Positions 51,901-61,672 of a stretch of 64,000 nucleotides of DNA are shown here, piece after piece. This DNA is from Pseudomonas sp. MWU15-20650 (GTDB lineage Bacteria > Pseudomonadota > Gammaproteobacteria > Pseudomonadales > Pseudomonadaceae). The stretch is taken from assembly GCF_023242475.1 (NCBI RefSeq), contig NZ_JALJFG010000023.1, forward strand, positions 1 through 64,000, read 5' to 3'. Position numbers and translations under genes: made by a program. Position 1 is the stretch's first letter; each line of letters opens with the position of its first letter. The notes beneath the pieces are model-generated. The model was not told the origin of the DNA. It searched no databases and saw only the letters and a list, made by a program, of their open reading frames with translations.

Positions 51901-54408
51901 ATGAACTCGTTGCCCATAGATTCCATTTTGCCAGCTCTGCGCAATGCTCTGAATGCCCGTGATAACGCCGTACTTGAAGCTCCGCCAGGGGCCGGTAAAA
52001 CCACCCGTGTCCCCCTTGCGCTGCTCAATGAGCCCTGGCTGGCCGGGCAAACCATCCTGATGCTCGAGCCCCGGCGGCTGGCCGCACGTGCCGCCGCCGA
52101 GCGGCTGGCCAGCGAGCTGGGCGAGAAGGTCGGTGAGACCGTCGGCTACCGTATCCGCCTCGACAGTAAGGTTGGCCCCAACACGCGTATCGAAGTGGTC
52201 ACCGAAGGTATTCTCACCCGTCGGTTGCAGGACGACCCCGCATTGGAAGGCGTGGGCCTGTTGATCTTCGACGAATTCCACGAACGCAGCCTCGATGCCG
52301 ACCTGGCGTTGGCCCTGAGCCTCAACGGGCGCGAGCTGTTTCGCGATGAACAACCGCTGAAAATCCTGCTGATGTCCGCCACCCTTGAAGGCGAGCGCCT
52401 GGCCAGCCTGCTGGAGGATGCGCCGATCCTGCGCAGCGAAGGGCGCATGTTCCCGGTGCAGATGCGTTGGGGGCGGCCGTACCAGACCGGAGAGTTTATC
52501 GAGCCGCGTGTGCTGCAGACGGTGCTCGAAGCCCTGCATGACGAAACCGGCAGCGTGCTGGTGTTCTTGCCGGGGCAGGCCGAGATTCGCCGGGTCCACC
52601 AGCAACTGGCCGACGCCTTGGGCGAGCGCGACGATGTGCTGCTGTGCCCACTGCATGGCGAACTGGACCTCAACGCCCAGCGCGCCGCCATCGACCCGGC
52701 ACCCGCCGGCAAACGCAAAGTGGTGCTGGCGACCAACATCGCTGAGACCAGCTTGACCATCAACGGCGTGCGTGTGGTGATCGACGCAGGGTTGGCGCGG
52801 GTGCCGCGTTTCGATCCCGGCAGCGGTATGACCCGCCTCGACACCCAGCGTATCTCCCGCGCCAGTGCCACCCAGCGCGCGGGCCGGGCAGGGCGCCTGG
52901 AGCCGGGGGTGTGTTATCGCTTGTGGTCTGAAGACCAGCATGAAGGGCTGGCGGCCTATGGCAGTGCAGAGATCCTGGCGGCTGACTTGGCCGGTTTGGC
53001 CTTGCAACTGGCACGCTGGGGTGTCACGCCCGCGCAGTTGGTTTGGTTGGACGTGCCACCGAGTGCCGCCTATGCCCAGGCTCAGGATCTGCTGCAACGC
53101 CTCGGCGCCTTGAGTGACGACACACTGACCGCCCATGGCCAGAAAATGGCGGCGCTGCCGGCCCACCCGCGTATTGCTCATCTGTTGCTGCGTGGCCAGG
53201 ACCTGGGGCTCGCCGCGACGGCCTGTGATGTCGCGGCGCTGTTGGGCGAGCGTGATATTTTGCGTGGCGGCGGCGCCGATTTGCATAGCCGCCTGGCGCT
53301 GATGTCCGGTGAAGAACGCGCGCGCGGCAGCCAAGGCGGCGTGCAACGTGCCAAGCAACTCGCCCGCCAATACCGGGGCTACTTGCGAGGCAAGCCCACT
53401 GTGCCAGTCACCGACCCCGACCACCCACGCTGGCTCGGCGCCTTGCTGGCGCTGGCTTACCCGGACCGCGTCGCCCAGCAGCGCCGCCCCGGTGGCGCTG
53501 AATATCGCTTGGCCAACGGCCGCGCGGCGTTGTTCGCCGAGGCCGACAGCTTGATGAAACAACCCTGGCTGGTGATTGCCGACCTGGGCAGCCGCCAGGG
53601 CCAGCGCGAAGAACGCATCTACCTCGCGGCGGACTTTGATCCGGCACTGTTCGACACCGTGCTTGCCGAGCAAGTGCGCAACGTCGATCAACTGGACTGG
53701 GACGAGCGCGAGGGCGTGTTGCGCGCCGAGCGCCAGCGCAAAGTCGGTGAACTGGTGCTGAGCCGTGAACCCCTGACCGGCCTTGATGAAAGCGCCCGCA
53801 GCCAGGCATTGGTCAACCTGGTTCGCCGCAAAGGCTTGGAGTTGCTGCCATGGACGCCTGAACTGCGCCAATGGCAAGCGCGCGTCCTACTGCTGCGCCA
53901 TCTGGATGCGGGTAAAACCAGCGAATGGCCGGATGTCAGTGACCGTGCGTTGTTGGCCAGCCTGGAACACTGGCTCATGCCCTACCTGGGCAAAGTCTCG
54001 CGCCTGAGCCATTTCGCCAACCTGGATATCTCCAGCTTCCTGCATAACCTGTTGCCGTGGCCGTTGCCCCAGCGTCTCGACGAATGGGCGCCGCAGCATG
54101 TGAAAGTGCCATCGGGTTCGTCGGTGCGTTTGGATTACAGCGAACAGCCGCCGATTCTGGCGGTGCGCCTGCAGGAACTGTTTGGGTTGGCAGATACGCC
54201 ACGCATTGCCGGTGGGCGCCAGGTGGTGAAGTTGCACTTGCTGTCCCCGGCACGGCGCCCGGTGCAAGTGACCCAGGACCTGGCGAACTTCTGGCGCAGC
54301 ACTTACGCCGAGGTGAAGAAGGATTTGAAGGGCCGCTATCCCAAGCATTACTGGCCGGATGATCCGTTGGTGGCCGAAGCGACTGCGCGGATCAAACCTC
54401 GGAAATAA
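51901..54408 (+). CDS. hrpB: ATP-dependent RNA helicase HrpB
   Basis: DEAH/DExH helicase of 835 residues, of the HrpA/HrpB group. Walker A is APPGAGKTTRVPL, motif II is DEFHERS, and motif VI RAGRAGRLEPGVCYRLWS ends the helicase core; HA2/OB-fold and HrpB-specific C-terminal regions complete it. The ATG at 51901 has TTGGAG upstream; the open frame to 51847 is an unused extension. It is the first core gene after patch B and corresponds in recalled order to PA3961. Confidence 0.93.
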   Translation: MNSLPIDSILPALRNALNARDNAVLEAPPGAGKTTRVPLALLNEPWLAGQTILMLEPRRLAARAAAERLASELGEKVGETVGYRIRLDSKVGPNTRIEVVTEGILTRRLQDDPALEGVGLLIFDEFHERSLDADLALALSLNGRELFRDEQPLKILLMSATLEGERLASLLEDAPILRSEGRMFPVQMRWGRPYQTGEFIEPRVLQTVLEALHDETGSVLVFLPGQAEIRRVHQQLADALGERDDVLLCPLHGELDLNAQRAAIDPAPAGKRKVVLATNIAETSLTINGVRVVIDAGLARVPRFDPGSGMTRLDTQRISRASATQRAGRAGRLEPGVCYRLWSEDQHEGLAAYGSAEILAADLAGLALQLARWGVTPAQLVWLDVPPSAAYAQAQDLLQRLGALSDDTLTAHGQKMAALPAHPRIAHLLLRGQDLGLAATACDVAALLGERDILRGGGADLHSRLALMSGEERARGSQGGVQRAKQLARQYRGYLRGKPTVPVTDPDHPRWLGALLALAYPDRVAQQRRPGGAEYRLANGRAALFAEADSLMKQPWLVIADLGSRQGQREERIYLAADFDPALFDTVLAEQVRNVDQLDWDEREGVLRAERQRKVGELVLSREPLTGLDESARSQALVNLVRRKGLELLPWTPELRQWQARVLLLRHLDAGKTSEWPDVSDRALLASLEHWLMPYLGKVSRLSHFANLDISSFLHNLLPWPLPQRLDEWAPQHVKVPSGSSVRLDYSEQPPILAVRLQELFGLADTPRIAGGRQVVKLHLLSPARRPVQVTQDLANFWRSTYAEVKKDLKGRYPKHYWPDDPLVAEATARIKPRK

Positions 54409-55497
54409 CTACTGCGCAGCCGGCAACAGAAACCGCGCAATCACTGGCAAATGGTTGGAAATACGCAAGGTATCCTCTTGCCGCACCTTCGCCTCCAACC
54501 GTTTGATGCGCGGGCTGTAGAACAGGTAATCGACGGTGCGATCCGGGCCATCGAGGCTCGGGTCATTCGGGAAGTGCGTCAGCCATTGTTCACGGTCAAT
54601 CCCACTGGACTCACTGTTGCTCGGGATCATCGGGTATTTGTCCCACAGCAGATGCAGCTCACTGTCTGGCGAATACTGCCCGCGCTTATCGGCATCCAGG
54701 CGCAGGAACTGCCCCAATGGCAGCAAGTTGAAATCGCCGCCGATCAGCCATGGTGTGCCACGGCTTTCGAGCTTATCCAACAACTTCACCGTCGCTTGGG
54801 TTTGCTCCTGCACCGCTGAGCGCCCTGGCGCAGCGTCATCCAGGCGCGTATTGAGCACAGCCAGTTGGCCGCCGTCGCTCAAGGGCAGGTACGTCAACAG
54901 CAAGGCCGGTTTGGGCTGGAACTGCCGGCTGATGACGTTGGCCGCAGAGACGGGCAGTTGCAGGCGTTCGGCATGTTCGATCTGGTAGCGGCTGAGGGTG
55001 ACCAGTTTGCGGCCGACGCTGCCGAAGATATGCAGGCTGGGGACAAAATCGGCTTTCCAGTCGAAGGCTTGCGCGCTGCACGGGTAAAGGTCGACGAGAC
55101 GCTCCTGGAGCAGTGCCATCTGGTCCTGATAGTGAGAAGGCTTGGCGCCTTCGTCGAGTTCCTGCAACAGCAGGATGTCGGGCTGTTCGTCGCGAATCAC
55201 CCGGGACACTTCATCCAGGCTTGAAGCCATGTCTTCGAGGGTCGGCCGGTCATCCGGGCCGCTGCCGTCGGCAGTGTCGTACCAGAACACGTAGTTTTTG
55301 CCGGCCAGGTATTGCACGTTCCAGGTCATGACCTTGAGCGCTTGCCCCGGCAGCAGGGTCGGCGCACGGGGCGCGACGCAACTGACGGGCAGGATTTCTT
55401 TGTCGGCAGGGCGCCAGGTCAGGCTGTAGATCAGGGCCGCCAGCAGGCTGGCAATGATCAACAGGCTCAACAGGGTGATGCGCAATAAACGGGTCAT
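54409..55497 (-). CDS. Endonuclease/exonuclease/phosphatase (EEP) family protein, membrane-anchored
   Basis: A 362-residue EEP-fold hydrolase with an N-terminal hydrophobic anchor (about 5-27, LLRITLLSLLIIASLLAALIY). Core motifs: MTWNVQYLAG, LLQELDEG (metal Glu), GGDFNLLP (Asp/Asn), DRTVDYLFYS and SNHLPV (catalytic His). It may act on nucleic acids or phospholipids in the periplasm. Its stop abuts that of hrpB, convergent. Exact substrate unknown. Confidence 0.82.
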   Translation of the reverse strand: MTRLLRITLLSLLIIASLLAALIYSLTWRPADKEILPVSCVAPRAPTLLPGQALKVMTWNVQYLAGKNYVFWYDTADGSGPDDRPTLEDMASSLDEVSRVIRDEQPDILLLQELDEGAKPSHYQDQMALLQERLVDLYPCSAQAFDWKADFVPSLHIFGSVGRKLVTLSRYQIEHAERLQLPVSAANVISRQFQPKPALLLTYLPLSDGGQLAVLNTRLDDAAPGRSAVQEQTQATVKLLDKLESRGTPWLIGGDFNLLPLGQFLRLDADKRGQYSPDSELHLLWDKYPMIPSNSESSGIDREQWLTHFPNDPSLDGPDRTVDYLFYSPRIKRLEAKVRQEDTLRISNHLPVIARFLLPAAQ

Positions 55498-55536
55498 CGG
55501 CTCGGCTTATAGCGTTTCAGGGTGGCACGGAGCATA

Positions 55537-56205
55537 TCACCGCGCGTCGGCATCGCCACCGATCAACATGAATAAACGGAACAGCACCACGCTGGTAAAC
55601 AGTTGCAGGAAACTGTGGGCACTGTCGATCAGCAGCCCCAGCAGCGGTGCGGGATGGGGGTAGGCCGACACGCTGGCGCCCTTGAGCAGCCACAGCGGCG
55701 TCATCACGCACAGCAGGCACACCAGGATTCGCCAGAAATGCCCACGGGTCAGGCGAAAACTTTCCTTCATGGCCGCCAAGGCCGGCATGCCGCGCAGCAC
55801 CAGCAGGTATTCGGCAAACGCCAGCACCACCATCAACCACAGGCCCGGCAGGAAATACAGCGACAGTCCCAGCAATATCAGCAAGGTGCTCATGGCCGTC
55901 AGCAAGGCGAAGCGCGGCCACAGGGTCAGGGCCATCGCCCATACATCCCGGGTGCGCGGCGACTCGCCACGGGTGCGGGCGTCGAGAAACAGGATCAAGG
56001 CACCGGTGTACAGCGGATACACCAGCAAGCCCACCACCACGCTGTAGCCGGGGAAGGCATCCGGGCCCAGCGTGTGGTCGAGCACCTGTTGCAGCAGGGC
56101 TTCGAGGACCACCAACGGCAGGCAGAGCTGGACGATGGCGCCCAGGTTGCGTTGGGTAAAACGAAAGGAGTCGCGCAGCACGTCTAACGGATTCATCAGG
56201 TTCAT
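55537..56205 (-). CDS. YciC-like inner-membrane protein
   Basis: A 222-residue membrane protein with about five or six helices and the YciC-type motifs VLRDSFRFTQRNLGAIVQL at the N-terminus and MKESFRLTRGHFWRI in the middle. E. coli YciC is a family of unknown function (UPF0259). The ATG at 56205 or the internal Met at codon 4 (MNPLDVL) are both possible. It is upstream of the EEP gene by 39 bp. Confidence 0.78.
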   Translation of the reverse strand: MNLMNPLDVLRDSFRFTQRNLGAIVQLCLPLVVLEALLQQVLDHTLGPDAFPGYSVVVGLLVYPLYTGALILFLDARTRGESPRTRDVWAMALTLWPRFALLTAMSTLLILLGLSLYFLPGLWLMVVLAFAEYLLVLRGMPALAAMKESFRLTRGHFWRILVCLLCVMTPLWLLKGASVSAYPHPAPLLGLLIDSAHSFLQLFTSVVLFRLFMLIGGDADAR

Positions 56206-56391
56206 CGCAGGCCGAAAAGCAAGGACGACACTTTAACCGATCATGACGAGAGGTAAGCAAACGTAAACCTTTCGTAAAGACCATTGAAACGTCTAGTAAC
56301 ACCCCCATAACTAGTGCGTACCTATTCGTACAATGCCCAGCCTGAATACAGGCGGGCCTATGATTTCTACCGGCAATCTAACGAGGTCGCC

Positions 56392-57138
56392 ATGAACAGC
56401 GAAGAGCAAACCCTGATCGATGGACTGTTTTCACGGTTGCAACAAGCCGAAACGGACTCAGCCCCCCGCGACGCCCTGGCCGAAGCGCGGATCAAGGAGC
56501 ACATGACGCGTCAACCGGCCGCCGGGTACTACATGACCCAGTCGATCCTGGTGCAAGAGCACGCGATCAAGAGTCTCGACGCGCAGAACAAGCAGCAGGC
56601 ACAACAGATCCAGCAACTGCAGGACGAGTTGCAACAAGCCCGCTCGCAAACGGCACAACCGGCGCCGAGCAGCGGCGGCTTTCTGTCAAGCATCTTCGGT
56701 GGCGGTTCCCGTGAGCCCCAACCGACGCAGAGTGCTCCACCCGCTTCCAGCGGCGGCTGGCGTGAGCCGGCGCGGCCGTCTTTCGGGCAGCCTGTACCGC
56801 AACAAAACTACGCTGCCCCGCAACAGAACTATCAGCAGCCGCCCGCGCCCGCAGCACCTATCGGCAGTGGCTTCCTCGGTGGTGCGCTGAAAACCGCTGC
56901 GGGCGTGGCCGGTGGTGTGATGCTGGCAGAAGGCATCAGCAGCCTGTTCAACCACAACTCGCAACAGCCGCAAGTCGTGGAAGAAATCATCCGCGAAGAG
57001 CCGGCGCCTGCCAGCGATACCAGCAACTGGGGCAACGACGACCAGAAATTTGCCGGCAACGACAGCTGGGGCAGCGATAATGCCGACAGTTTTGCCGACG
57101 ACGACTCCTCCTTCGGCGACGACGACTCCTTCGTCTGA
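56392..57138 (+). CDS. DUF2076 family protein
   Basis: A 248-residue protein of the DUF2076 family. N-terminal helical segment (MNSEEQTLIDGLFSRLQQAE), Gln-rich coiled-coil (about 70-108), a Pro/Gln/Ser-rich linker, a glycine-rich hydrophobic segment FLGGALKTAAGVAGGVMLAEG and an acidic tail with Asp-Ser repeats near the end (for example SFADDDSSFGDDDSF). Function unknown. The start at 56392 is selected because the family begins here; the ORF opens at 56314. It ends at a strong terminator. Confidence 0.78.
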   Translation: MNSEEQTLIDGLFSRLQQAETDSAPRDALAEARIKEHMTRQPAAGYYMTQSILVQEHAIKSLDAQNKQQAQQIQQLQDELQQARSQTAQPAPSSGGFLSSIFGGGSREPQPTQSAPPASSGGWREPARPSFGQPVPQQNYAAPQQNYQQPPAPAAPIGSGFLGGALKTAAGVAGGVMLAEGISSLFNHNSQQPQVVEEIIREEPAPASDTSNWGNDDQKFAGNDSWGSDNADSFADDDSSFGDDDSFV

Positions 57139-57149
57139 CCCACACTCAA

Positions 57150-57181
57150 CCGGGGCGCTTCGTCGCCCCGGGCTGATTTTT
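57150..57181 (+). terminator. Rho-independent terminator after the DUF2076 gene
   Basis: CCGGGGCG (57150-57157) and CGCCCCGG (57164-57171) pair over 8 bp with the loop CTTCGT, followed by CTGATTTTT. It lies 12 bp past the stop codon. Confidence 0.75.
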
Positions 57182-57266
57182 CTCGGAAACCTTCCCGTGG
57201 CTGGCATACTGGCGCCTTTGCGGACCTGCGCGTTCGAGGTCCAAGCGGCAGCCATGGGGAAGTGCG

Positions 57267-57743
57267 GTGAAGAAAATTGCAGTGTTCGCCGATGTACAAA
57301 ACCTCTACTACACCGTGCGCCAAGCCTATGGTTGCCACTTCAACTATGCCGCCCTGTGGGCTGACATCAGCTCGCGCGGCCAGATCGTCGAGGCATACGC
57401 CTATGCCATCGACCGGGGCGACAGCAAGCAGCAGCAATTCCAGCAGATCCTGCGCAACCTGGGCTTTACGGTAAAACTCAAACCCTATATCCAGCGCAGC
57501 GACGGCTCGGCCAAGGGCGACTGGGACGTGGGCATTACCATCGACATCATGGACGCCGCCGACCATGTCGACGAAATCGTCCTGGCCTCCGGCGACGGTG
57601 ACTTCGACATGCTGCTCGACCGCATCATCCACAAGCATGGCGTGGAAGCCGTGGCCTACGGTGTGCCGGGGCTGACGGCCAACTCATTGATACGTGCCGC
57701 CAGCCGCTACGTACCGATCGAAGGCGCGCTGTTACTCAAATAA
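57267..57743 (+). CDS. NYN-domain (LabA/DUF88) predicted ribonuclease
   Basis: A 158-residue PIN-like NYN-domain protein. The acidic metal-binding residues appear in FADVQNLYY (Asp9), KGDWDVGITIDIM (second pair) and ASGDGDFDMLL (third group), in the arrangement of LabA/Limkain-like nucleases. RNA cleavage is inferred. The start is GTG at 57267 with GGGGAAG upstream. It precedes the DnaQ-like exonuclease by 42 bp, so the two may be co-transcribed. Confidence 0.83.
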   Translation: MKKIAVFADVQNLYYTVRQAYGCHFNYAALWADISSRGQIVEAYAYAIDRGDSKQQQFQQILRNLGFTVKLKPYIQRSDGSAKGDWDVGITIDIMDAADHVDEIVLASGDGDFDMLLDRIIHKHGVEAVAYGVPGLTANSLIRAASRYVPIEGALLLK

Positions 57744-57785
57744 GCGCTGCGGCGCAATAAATGGTTAGACGGAGTTGAAACAGGT

Positions 57786-58397
57786 TTGGAACGTATAGCT
57801 GTCATCGACTTTGAAACCACCGGCATCACCCCCAGCAGCCACTGCCGGGCCACGGAAATCGCGGTGGTCATCCTCGAACGTGGTCAGATCGTGGACCGCT
57901 ACCAGAGCCTGATGAATGCAGGCGTGCGCGTACCGGGTTTCATCGAGCAACTCACCGGCATCAGCAACGCCATGCTGCGCACGGCGCCACCTGCCGAGCG
58001 GGTGATGAACGAGGTGAATGAATTCGTCGGCACCACGCCGTTGATGGCGCACAACGCCGCGTTCGACCAGAAGTTCTGGGACTTTGAGCTCGGCCTGATC
58101 CGCCGCACCCGCCTGCAAAAATTTGCCTGCTCCCTGTTGCTGGCCCGCCGCTTGATGCCGGCTGCGCCGAACCACAAGCTCGGCACCCTCAACAGCTACG
58201 CCCAACTGCCCCACACCGGCCAGGCCCACCGGGCGCTGGCGGATGCGGAGATGGCCGCCAACCTGACGGCCCACCTGGCCCAGGAACTGCGGAGCAAGCA
58301 CGGGCTGCGTGAGCTGTCCCACGACCTGCTGTGCACCTTGCAGAAAGTACCGGCGGCGAAGATCAATGAGCACCTTAAGAAACATCGCGGGTTCTGA
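57786..58397 (+). CDS. DEDDh 3'-5' exonuclease (DnaQ/PolC epsilon-like)
   Basis: A 203-residue DEDDh exonuclease. Exo I is VIDFETTG, Exo II has a HNAAFDQKFW segment and Exo III is AHRALADAEMA with the catalytic His and Asp. It is shorter than DnaQ itself and is a paralogue type common in Pseudomonas. The start is TTG at 57786, with GGAG eleven bases before it; no better start exists in frame. It follows the NYN gene by 42 bp. Confidence 0.83.
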   Translation: MERIAVIDFETTGITPSSHCRATEIAVVILERGQIVDRYQSLMNAGVRVPGFIEQLTGISNAMLRTAPPAERVMNEVNEFVGTTPLMAHNAAFDQKFWDFELGLIRRTRLQKFACSLLLARRLMPAAPNHKLGTLNSYAQLPHTGQAHRALADAEMAANLTAHLAQELRSKHGLRELSHDLLCTLQKVPAAKINEHLKKHRGF

Positions 58398-58740
58398 CCC
58401 AGAGCGCCTTTTCAAGACCAATGAAACTCCACATTTAGTGATGCGTCGCTTATCGAGGCTGTGCGCACACCAACGCCTGGTCCACCACCCTCTTCGCCAT
58501 CTCCACCGCGCAATAGGCATTTAATATCCGACGCGTTGTCGGCGAAAAGGAAATTGATCTGATGAGAATCGAAATCAGCGAAAAGGTGATTCAGCTGTTC
58601 GTCGATCTGATCGTTGAGCGCTCAACTATGCAGCGCGGCCGCTGACGCGATCGCAGGCAAGCCAGCTCCCACAGGTGAACGCGTGTAGCTCAGGCAACGC
58701 GGACTACTGTGGGAGGGGGCTTGCCCCCGATAGCGGCGGG
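58398..58740. other. Gap with a hybrid REPIN and an unproved 27-codon frame
   Basis: A 343-bp gap. A tiny frame at 58562-58645 (MRIEISEKVIQLFVDLIVER...) has AAGGAA 10 bases upstream but no known family; it could be the stub of a gene cut short by repeat insertion. From about 58641 to 58745 an asymmetric REPIN follows: the left arm is GCAAGCCAGCTCCCACA and the right arm TGTGGGAGGGGGCTTGCCCC, that is, two REP classes in one element. Confidence 0.5.
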
Positions 58741-59202
58741 TCAGCCAGCGTTTTTTCCATTCCCCTCCAGCTGCCCCAACGGCACCCGCCGCTCTATGGC
58801 GCTCGACAAAATGATCGAGGTTTTGCTGAACCCGAACTTGGCCACGCGATTGATCAAGTTCTCCAGCTCTGGCATCGAACCCACCGCCGCTTGCATGATC
58901 ACGCACGGGTCGCCCGTGACCCGGTGGCATTCAGTCAGTTCGGGAATTTCCGCCAGGGCGTCGTAGACCTTCTGGCTACCATGATTGGTCAGGCGCAGTT
59001 CGATCGTGCACTGGATCGGCAGGCCGATTTTGGACAGGTCTACCTTGGCCTGGTAACCGGTGATCACGCCGCTGGCTTCGAGCTTGGCCACACGTTCGGC
59101 CACGGCAGGGGCTGAGAGGTTTACGATGCGGGCCAGTTGCGCGTAGGAAGCACGGCCGTCTTCGAGCAGGGCACTGAGGAGCATGCGGTCGTATTTGTCC
59201 AT
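58741..59202 (-). CDS. Lrp/AsnC family transcriptional regulator
   Basis: A 153-residue feast/famine regulator. DKYDRMLLSALLEDGRASYAQLARIVNLSAPAVAERV is the winged HTH region; the RAM domain follows. The ATG at 59202 (MDKYDRML) has GGAGCC upstream; the longer frame to 59238 adds no homology. It is divergent from an EamA exporter, the usual pairing of an Lrp-type regulator with an amino-acid exporter it controls. Confidence 0.87.
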   Translation of the reverse strand: MDKYDRMLLSALLEDGRASYAQLARIVNLSAPAVAERVAKLEASGVITGYQAKVDLSKIGLPIQCTIELRLTNHGSQKVYDALAEIPELTECHRVTGDPCVIMQAAVGSMPELENLINRVAKFGFSKTSIILSSAIERRVPLGQLEGNGKNAG

Positions 59203-59363
59203 GGTAAGGCTCCTGGCGCGGGTGGCTTTCGAAAGCATGGGTTATAGCCTTCACAACCATGCTTTGAAAAGTGTATTGGCGTTTTAAACAGGTTTTGTAA
59301 CTTATGTTTAAGTACCTGCCTTTTTAGAATAAGCCTCCCCTCTCCAGCCTTTAGAGCCTCCCA

Positions 59364-60260
59364 ATGCCTGGCCCACGTCGCTTTTCCTTACCGTTGATCG
59401 CCGCCTTTTTTGCGTTGTATGTGATCTGGGGCTCCACCTACCTGGTGATTCGAATCGGCGTTGAATACTGGCCACCGTTTATGCTGGGCGGGATTCGTTT
59501 CTTGGTGGCAGGGGCGGCGATGTATGGCTTTTTGCGCTGGCGCGGGGTGCCTGCGCCGACGTGGGTGCAGTGGAAAGCCGCCGGCAAGATTGGCATTTTG
59601 CTGTTGACCTTCGGCAATGGTGCCGTGACCGTGGCCGAACACACGGGCGTGGCGTCTGGTGTGGCGGCACTGGCGGTGGCGACGGTGCCGTTGTTTACCT
59701 TGTTGTGCGGGTATTTCTGGGGGGCGCGTAATACCCGCCTGGAGTGGGCCGGGGTGATCCTGGGGATTATCGGCATCGCCATGCTCAACATGGGCTCCAA
59801 CCTGCAATCAAGCCCGACCGGTGCGGCCTTGCTGCTGTTTGCCGCTGCTTCGTGGGCGTTCGGTTCGGTGTGGAGCCGGCATTTGCCGCTGCCTGCCGGG
59901 GCCATGGCCAGTGCGGCGGAAATGCTGATTGCCGGTGTCTTGTTGCTGGTCGGCAGCGCACTGACGGGTGAACGCCTGCATGCCATGCCGCCGGTTGAAG
60001 GGTGGCTGGCCCTGGCGTACCTGGCGGTGTTCGGCTCGATCATCGCCTTCAATGCCTACATGTACCTGCTTAAGCATGTGCGCCCGGCGGCGGCGACCAG
60101 CTATGCCTATGTGAACCCGGCGGTGGCGGTGTTGCTGGGGATTGTGTTCGTTGGTGAAACCATCGGCAAGGAAGAGGCGTTGGCGATGTTGGTGATTATC
60201 AGCGCTGTGCTGCTGATCAGCCTGCCCCAGTGGCGCAAGCCCAAGCCGGAAATAAGGTAA
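59364..60260 (+). CDS. yedA: EamA-family metabolite/drug exporter (YedA-like)
   Basis: A 298-residue inner-membrane protein with ten helices in two EamA repeats. YVIWGSTYLVIRIGVEYWPP near the N-terminus and a repeated Trp/Gly-rich segment in the second half (AAASWAFGSVWSRHLPLP) match the YedA group. It probably exports amino acids or related compounds. It shares a promoter region of about 160 bp with the divergent Lrp regulator. Confidence 0.82.
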   Translation: MPGPRRFSLPLIAAFFALYVIWGSTYLVIRIGVEYWPPFMLGGIRFLVAGAAMYGFLRWRGVPAPTWVQWKAAGKIGILLLTFGNGAVTVAEHTGVASGVAALAVATVPLFTLLCGYFWGARNTRLEWAGVILGIIGIAMLNMGSNLQSSPTGAALLLFAAASWAFGSVWSRHLPLPAGAMASAAEMLIAGVLLLVGSALTGERLHAMPPVEGWLALAYLAVFGSIIAFNAYMYLLKHVRPAAATSYAYVNPAVAVLLGIVFVGETIGKEEALAMLVIISAVLLISLPQWRKPKPEIR

Positions 60261-60308
60261 ACTGCCGCGCATTACGCCCTTGCGCTGAATTTTTCCTACG
60301 GTAAACAC

Positions 60309-61643
60309 ATGACTTTCGCCACCCTTGGCCTGATCGAACCCTTGCTGCGCGCCCTTGAGACGCTTGGCTACCAGACCCCGACGCCGGTACAGGCGCAAGC
60401 CATTCCGGCGGTGCTGGCCGGTCGCGACCTGATGGCTGCGGCCCAGACCGGCACCGGCAAGACCGCCGGTTTCGCCGTGCCGCTCCTGCAATTGCTGACC
60501 CTGGAAGGGCCGAAAGTCGCCGCCAACTCCGCACGTGCGCTGATTCTGTGCCCAACTCGCGAGTTGGCCGAGCAGGTTCACGCCAGCGTCGCCGAGTACG
60601 CCCAACACCTGCCGTTGACCACTTACGCGGTGTACGGTGGCGTGAGCATCAACCCGCAGATGATGAAGCTGCGCAAGGGCGTTGACGTGCTGGTCGCCAC
60701 GCCTGGCCGCCTGATCGACCTGTTCCGCCAGAACGCGCTGAAACTCAACCAGTTGCAAACCCTGGTGCTGGATGAAGCCGACCGCATGCTCGACCTGGGC
60801 TTCTCCGAAGAACTGGCGAACATCTACCGCATGCTGCCGAAAAAGCGCCAGACCTTGCTGTTCTCCGCGACCTTCTCCGACGACATCCGCACGCTCGCCG
60901 GGCAGATGCTCAACGACCCGCTGAGCATTGAAGTCAGCCCGCGCAACGTCGCCGCCAACACCGTCAAGCAATGGGTGGTGCCGGTGGACAAGAAGCGCAA
61001 GCCGGAACTGTTTGTGCACCTGATGCGCAAAGGCCGCTGGAAGCAGGTGCTGGTGTTCGCCAAGACCCGTAACGGCGTGGATGCGCTGGTGGATAAGCTG
61101 CAGGGCCTGGGCATCAATGCCGACGGCATCCATGGTGATAAGCCGCAAGCCACGCGCCAACGCGCGCTGGATCGCTTCAAATCCAGCGACGTGCAGATCC
61201 TGGTGGCCACCGACGTGGCGGCTCGTGGCCTGGATATTGAAGACTTGCCCCTGGTGGTCAACTTTGACCTGCCGATTGTGGCCGAGGACTACATCCACCG
61301 GATCGGCCGTACGGGCCGGGCGGGCAATACCGGTGAGGCGATTTCCCTGGTGTGTGCCGATGAAGTGAACATGCTGTCGGCCATCGAGATGCTGACGCGT
61401 CAGACCTTGACCCGCAAGATGGAGCCGGACTTCGAACCGGAGCACCGCGTGCCGGATACCGATGCCAGTGGGCAGGTGGTCAAGAAGCCGAAAAAGCCGA
61501 AGAAGCCTAAGGCGTCGGGCGGCGGCGGTAAGCGCAACCTGGGCAAATGGGTGGACAGTGGCGAAGTGGCACCGGCAGAGCCGTCGATCAAGCCGGTGCG
61601 CAAGGTGCCGGTATTCAATACCGGGCCGCGTAAGAAAAAGTAA
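60309..61643 (+). CDS. rhlE: DEAD-box RNA helicase RhlE
   Basis: A 444-residue DEAD-box helicase. The Q motif (GYQTPTPVQAQAIP), Walker A AAQTGTGKTAGF, motif II DEAD in VLDEADRML, motif III SAT in FSATFSDD and motif VI HRIGRTGRAG are all present. A Lys/Pro-rich basic tail (about 395-420) resembles the RNA-binding extension of RhlE. It acts in RNA turnover and ribosome assembly at low temperature. 48 bp after the EamA gene; it ends beside a REP cluster. Confidence 0.92.
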   Translation: MTFATLGLIEPLLRALETLGYQTPTPVQAQAIPAVLAGRDLMAAAQTGTGKTAGFAVPLLQLLTLEGPKVAANSARALILCPTRELAEQVHASVAEYAQHLPLTTYAVYGGVSINPQMMKLRKGVDVLVATPGRLIDLFRQNALKLNQLQTLVLDEADRMLDLGFSEELANIYRMLPKKRQTLLFSATFSDDIRTLAGQMLNDPLSIEVSPRNVAANTVKQWVVPVDKKRKPELFVHLMRKGRWKQVLVFAKTRNGVDALVDKLQGLGINADGIHGDKPQATRQRALDRFKSSDVQILVATDVAARGLDIEDLPLVVNFDLPIVAEDYIHRIGRTGRAGNTGEAISLVCADEVNMLSAIEMLTRQTLTRKMEPDFEPEHRVPDTDASGQVVKKPKKPKKPKASGGGGKRNLGKWVDSGEVAPAEPSIKPVRKVPVFNTGPRKKK

Positions 61644-61672
61644 GCTTTTAGGGGGCTTTGATGGCCCCTTCG

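Noticed and set aside
51871..53877. 668-codon minus-strand open frame
   Set aside because: Fully antisense to hrpB with its intact helicase motifs; no motif found in the frame.
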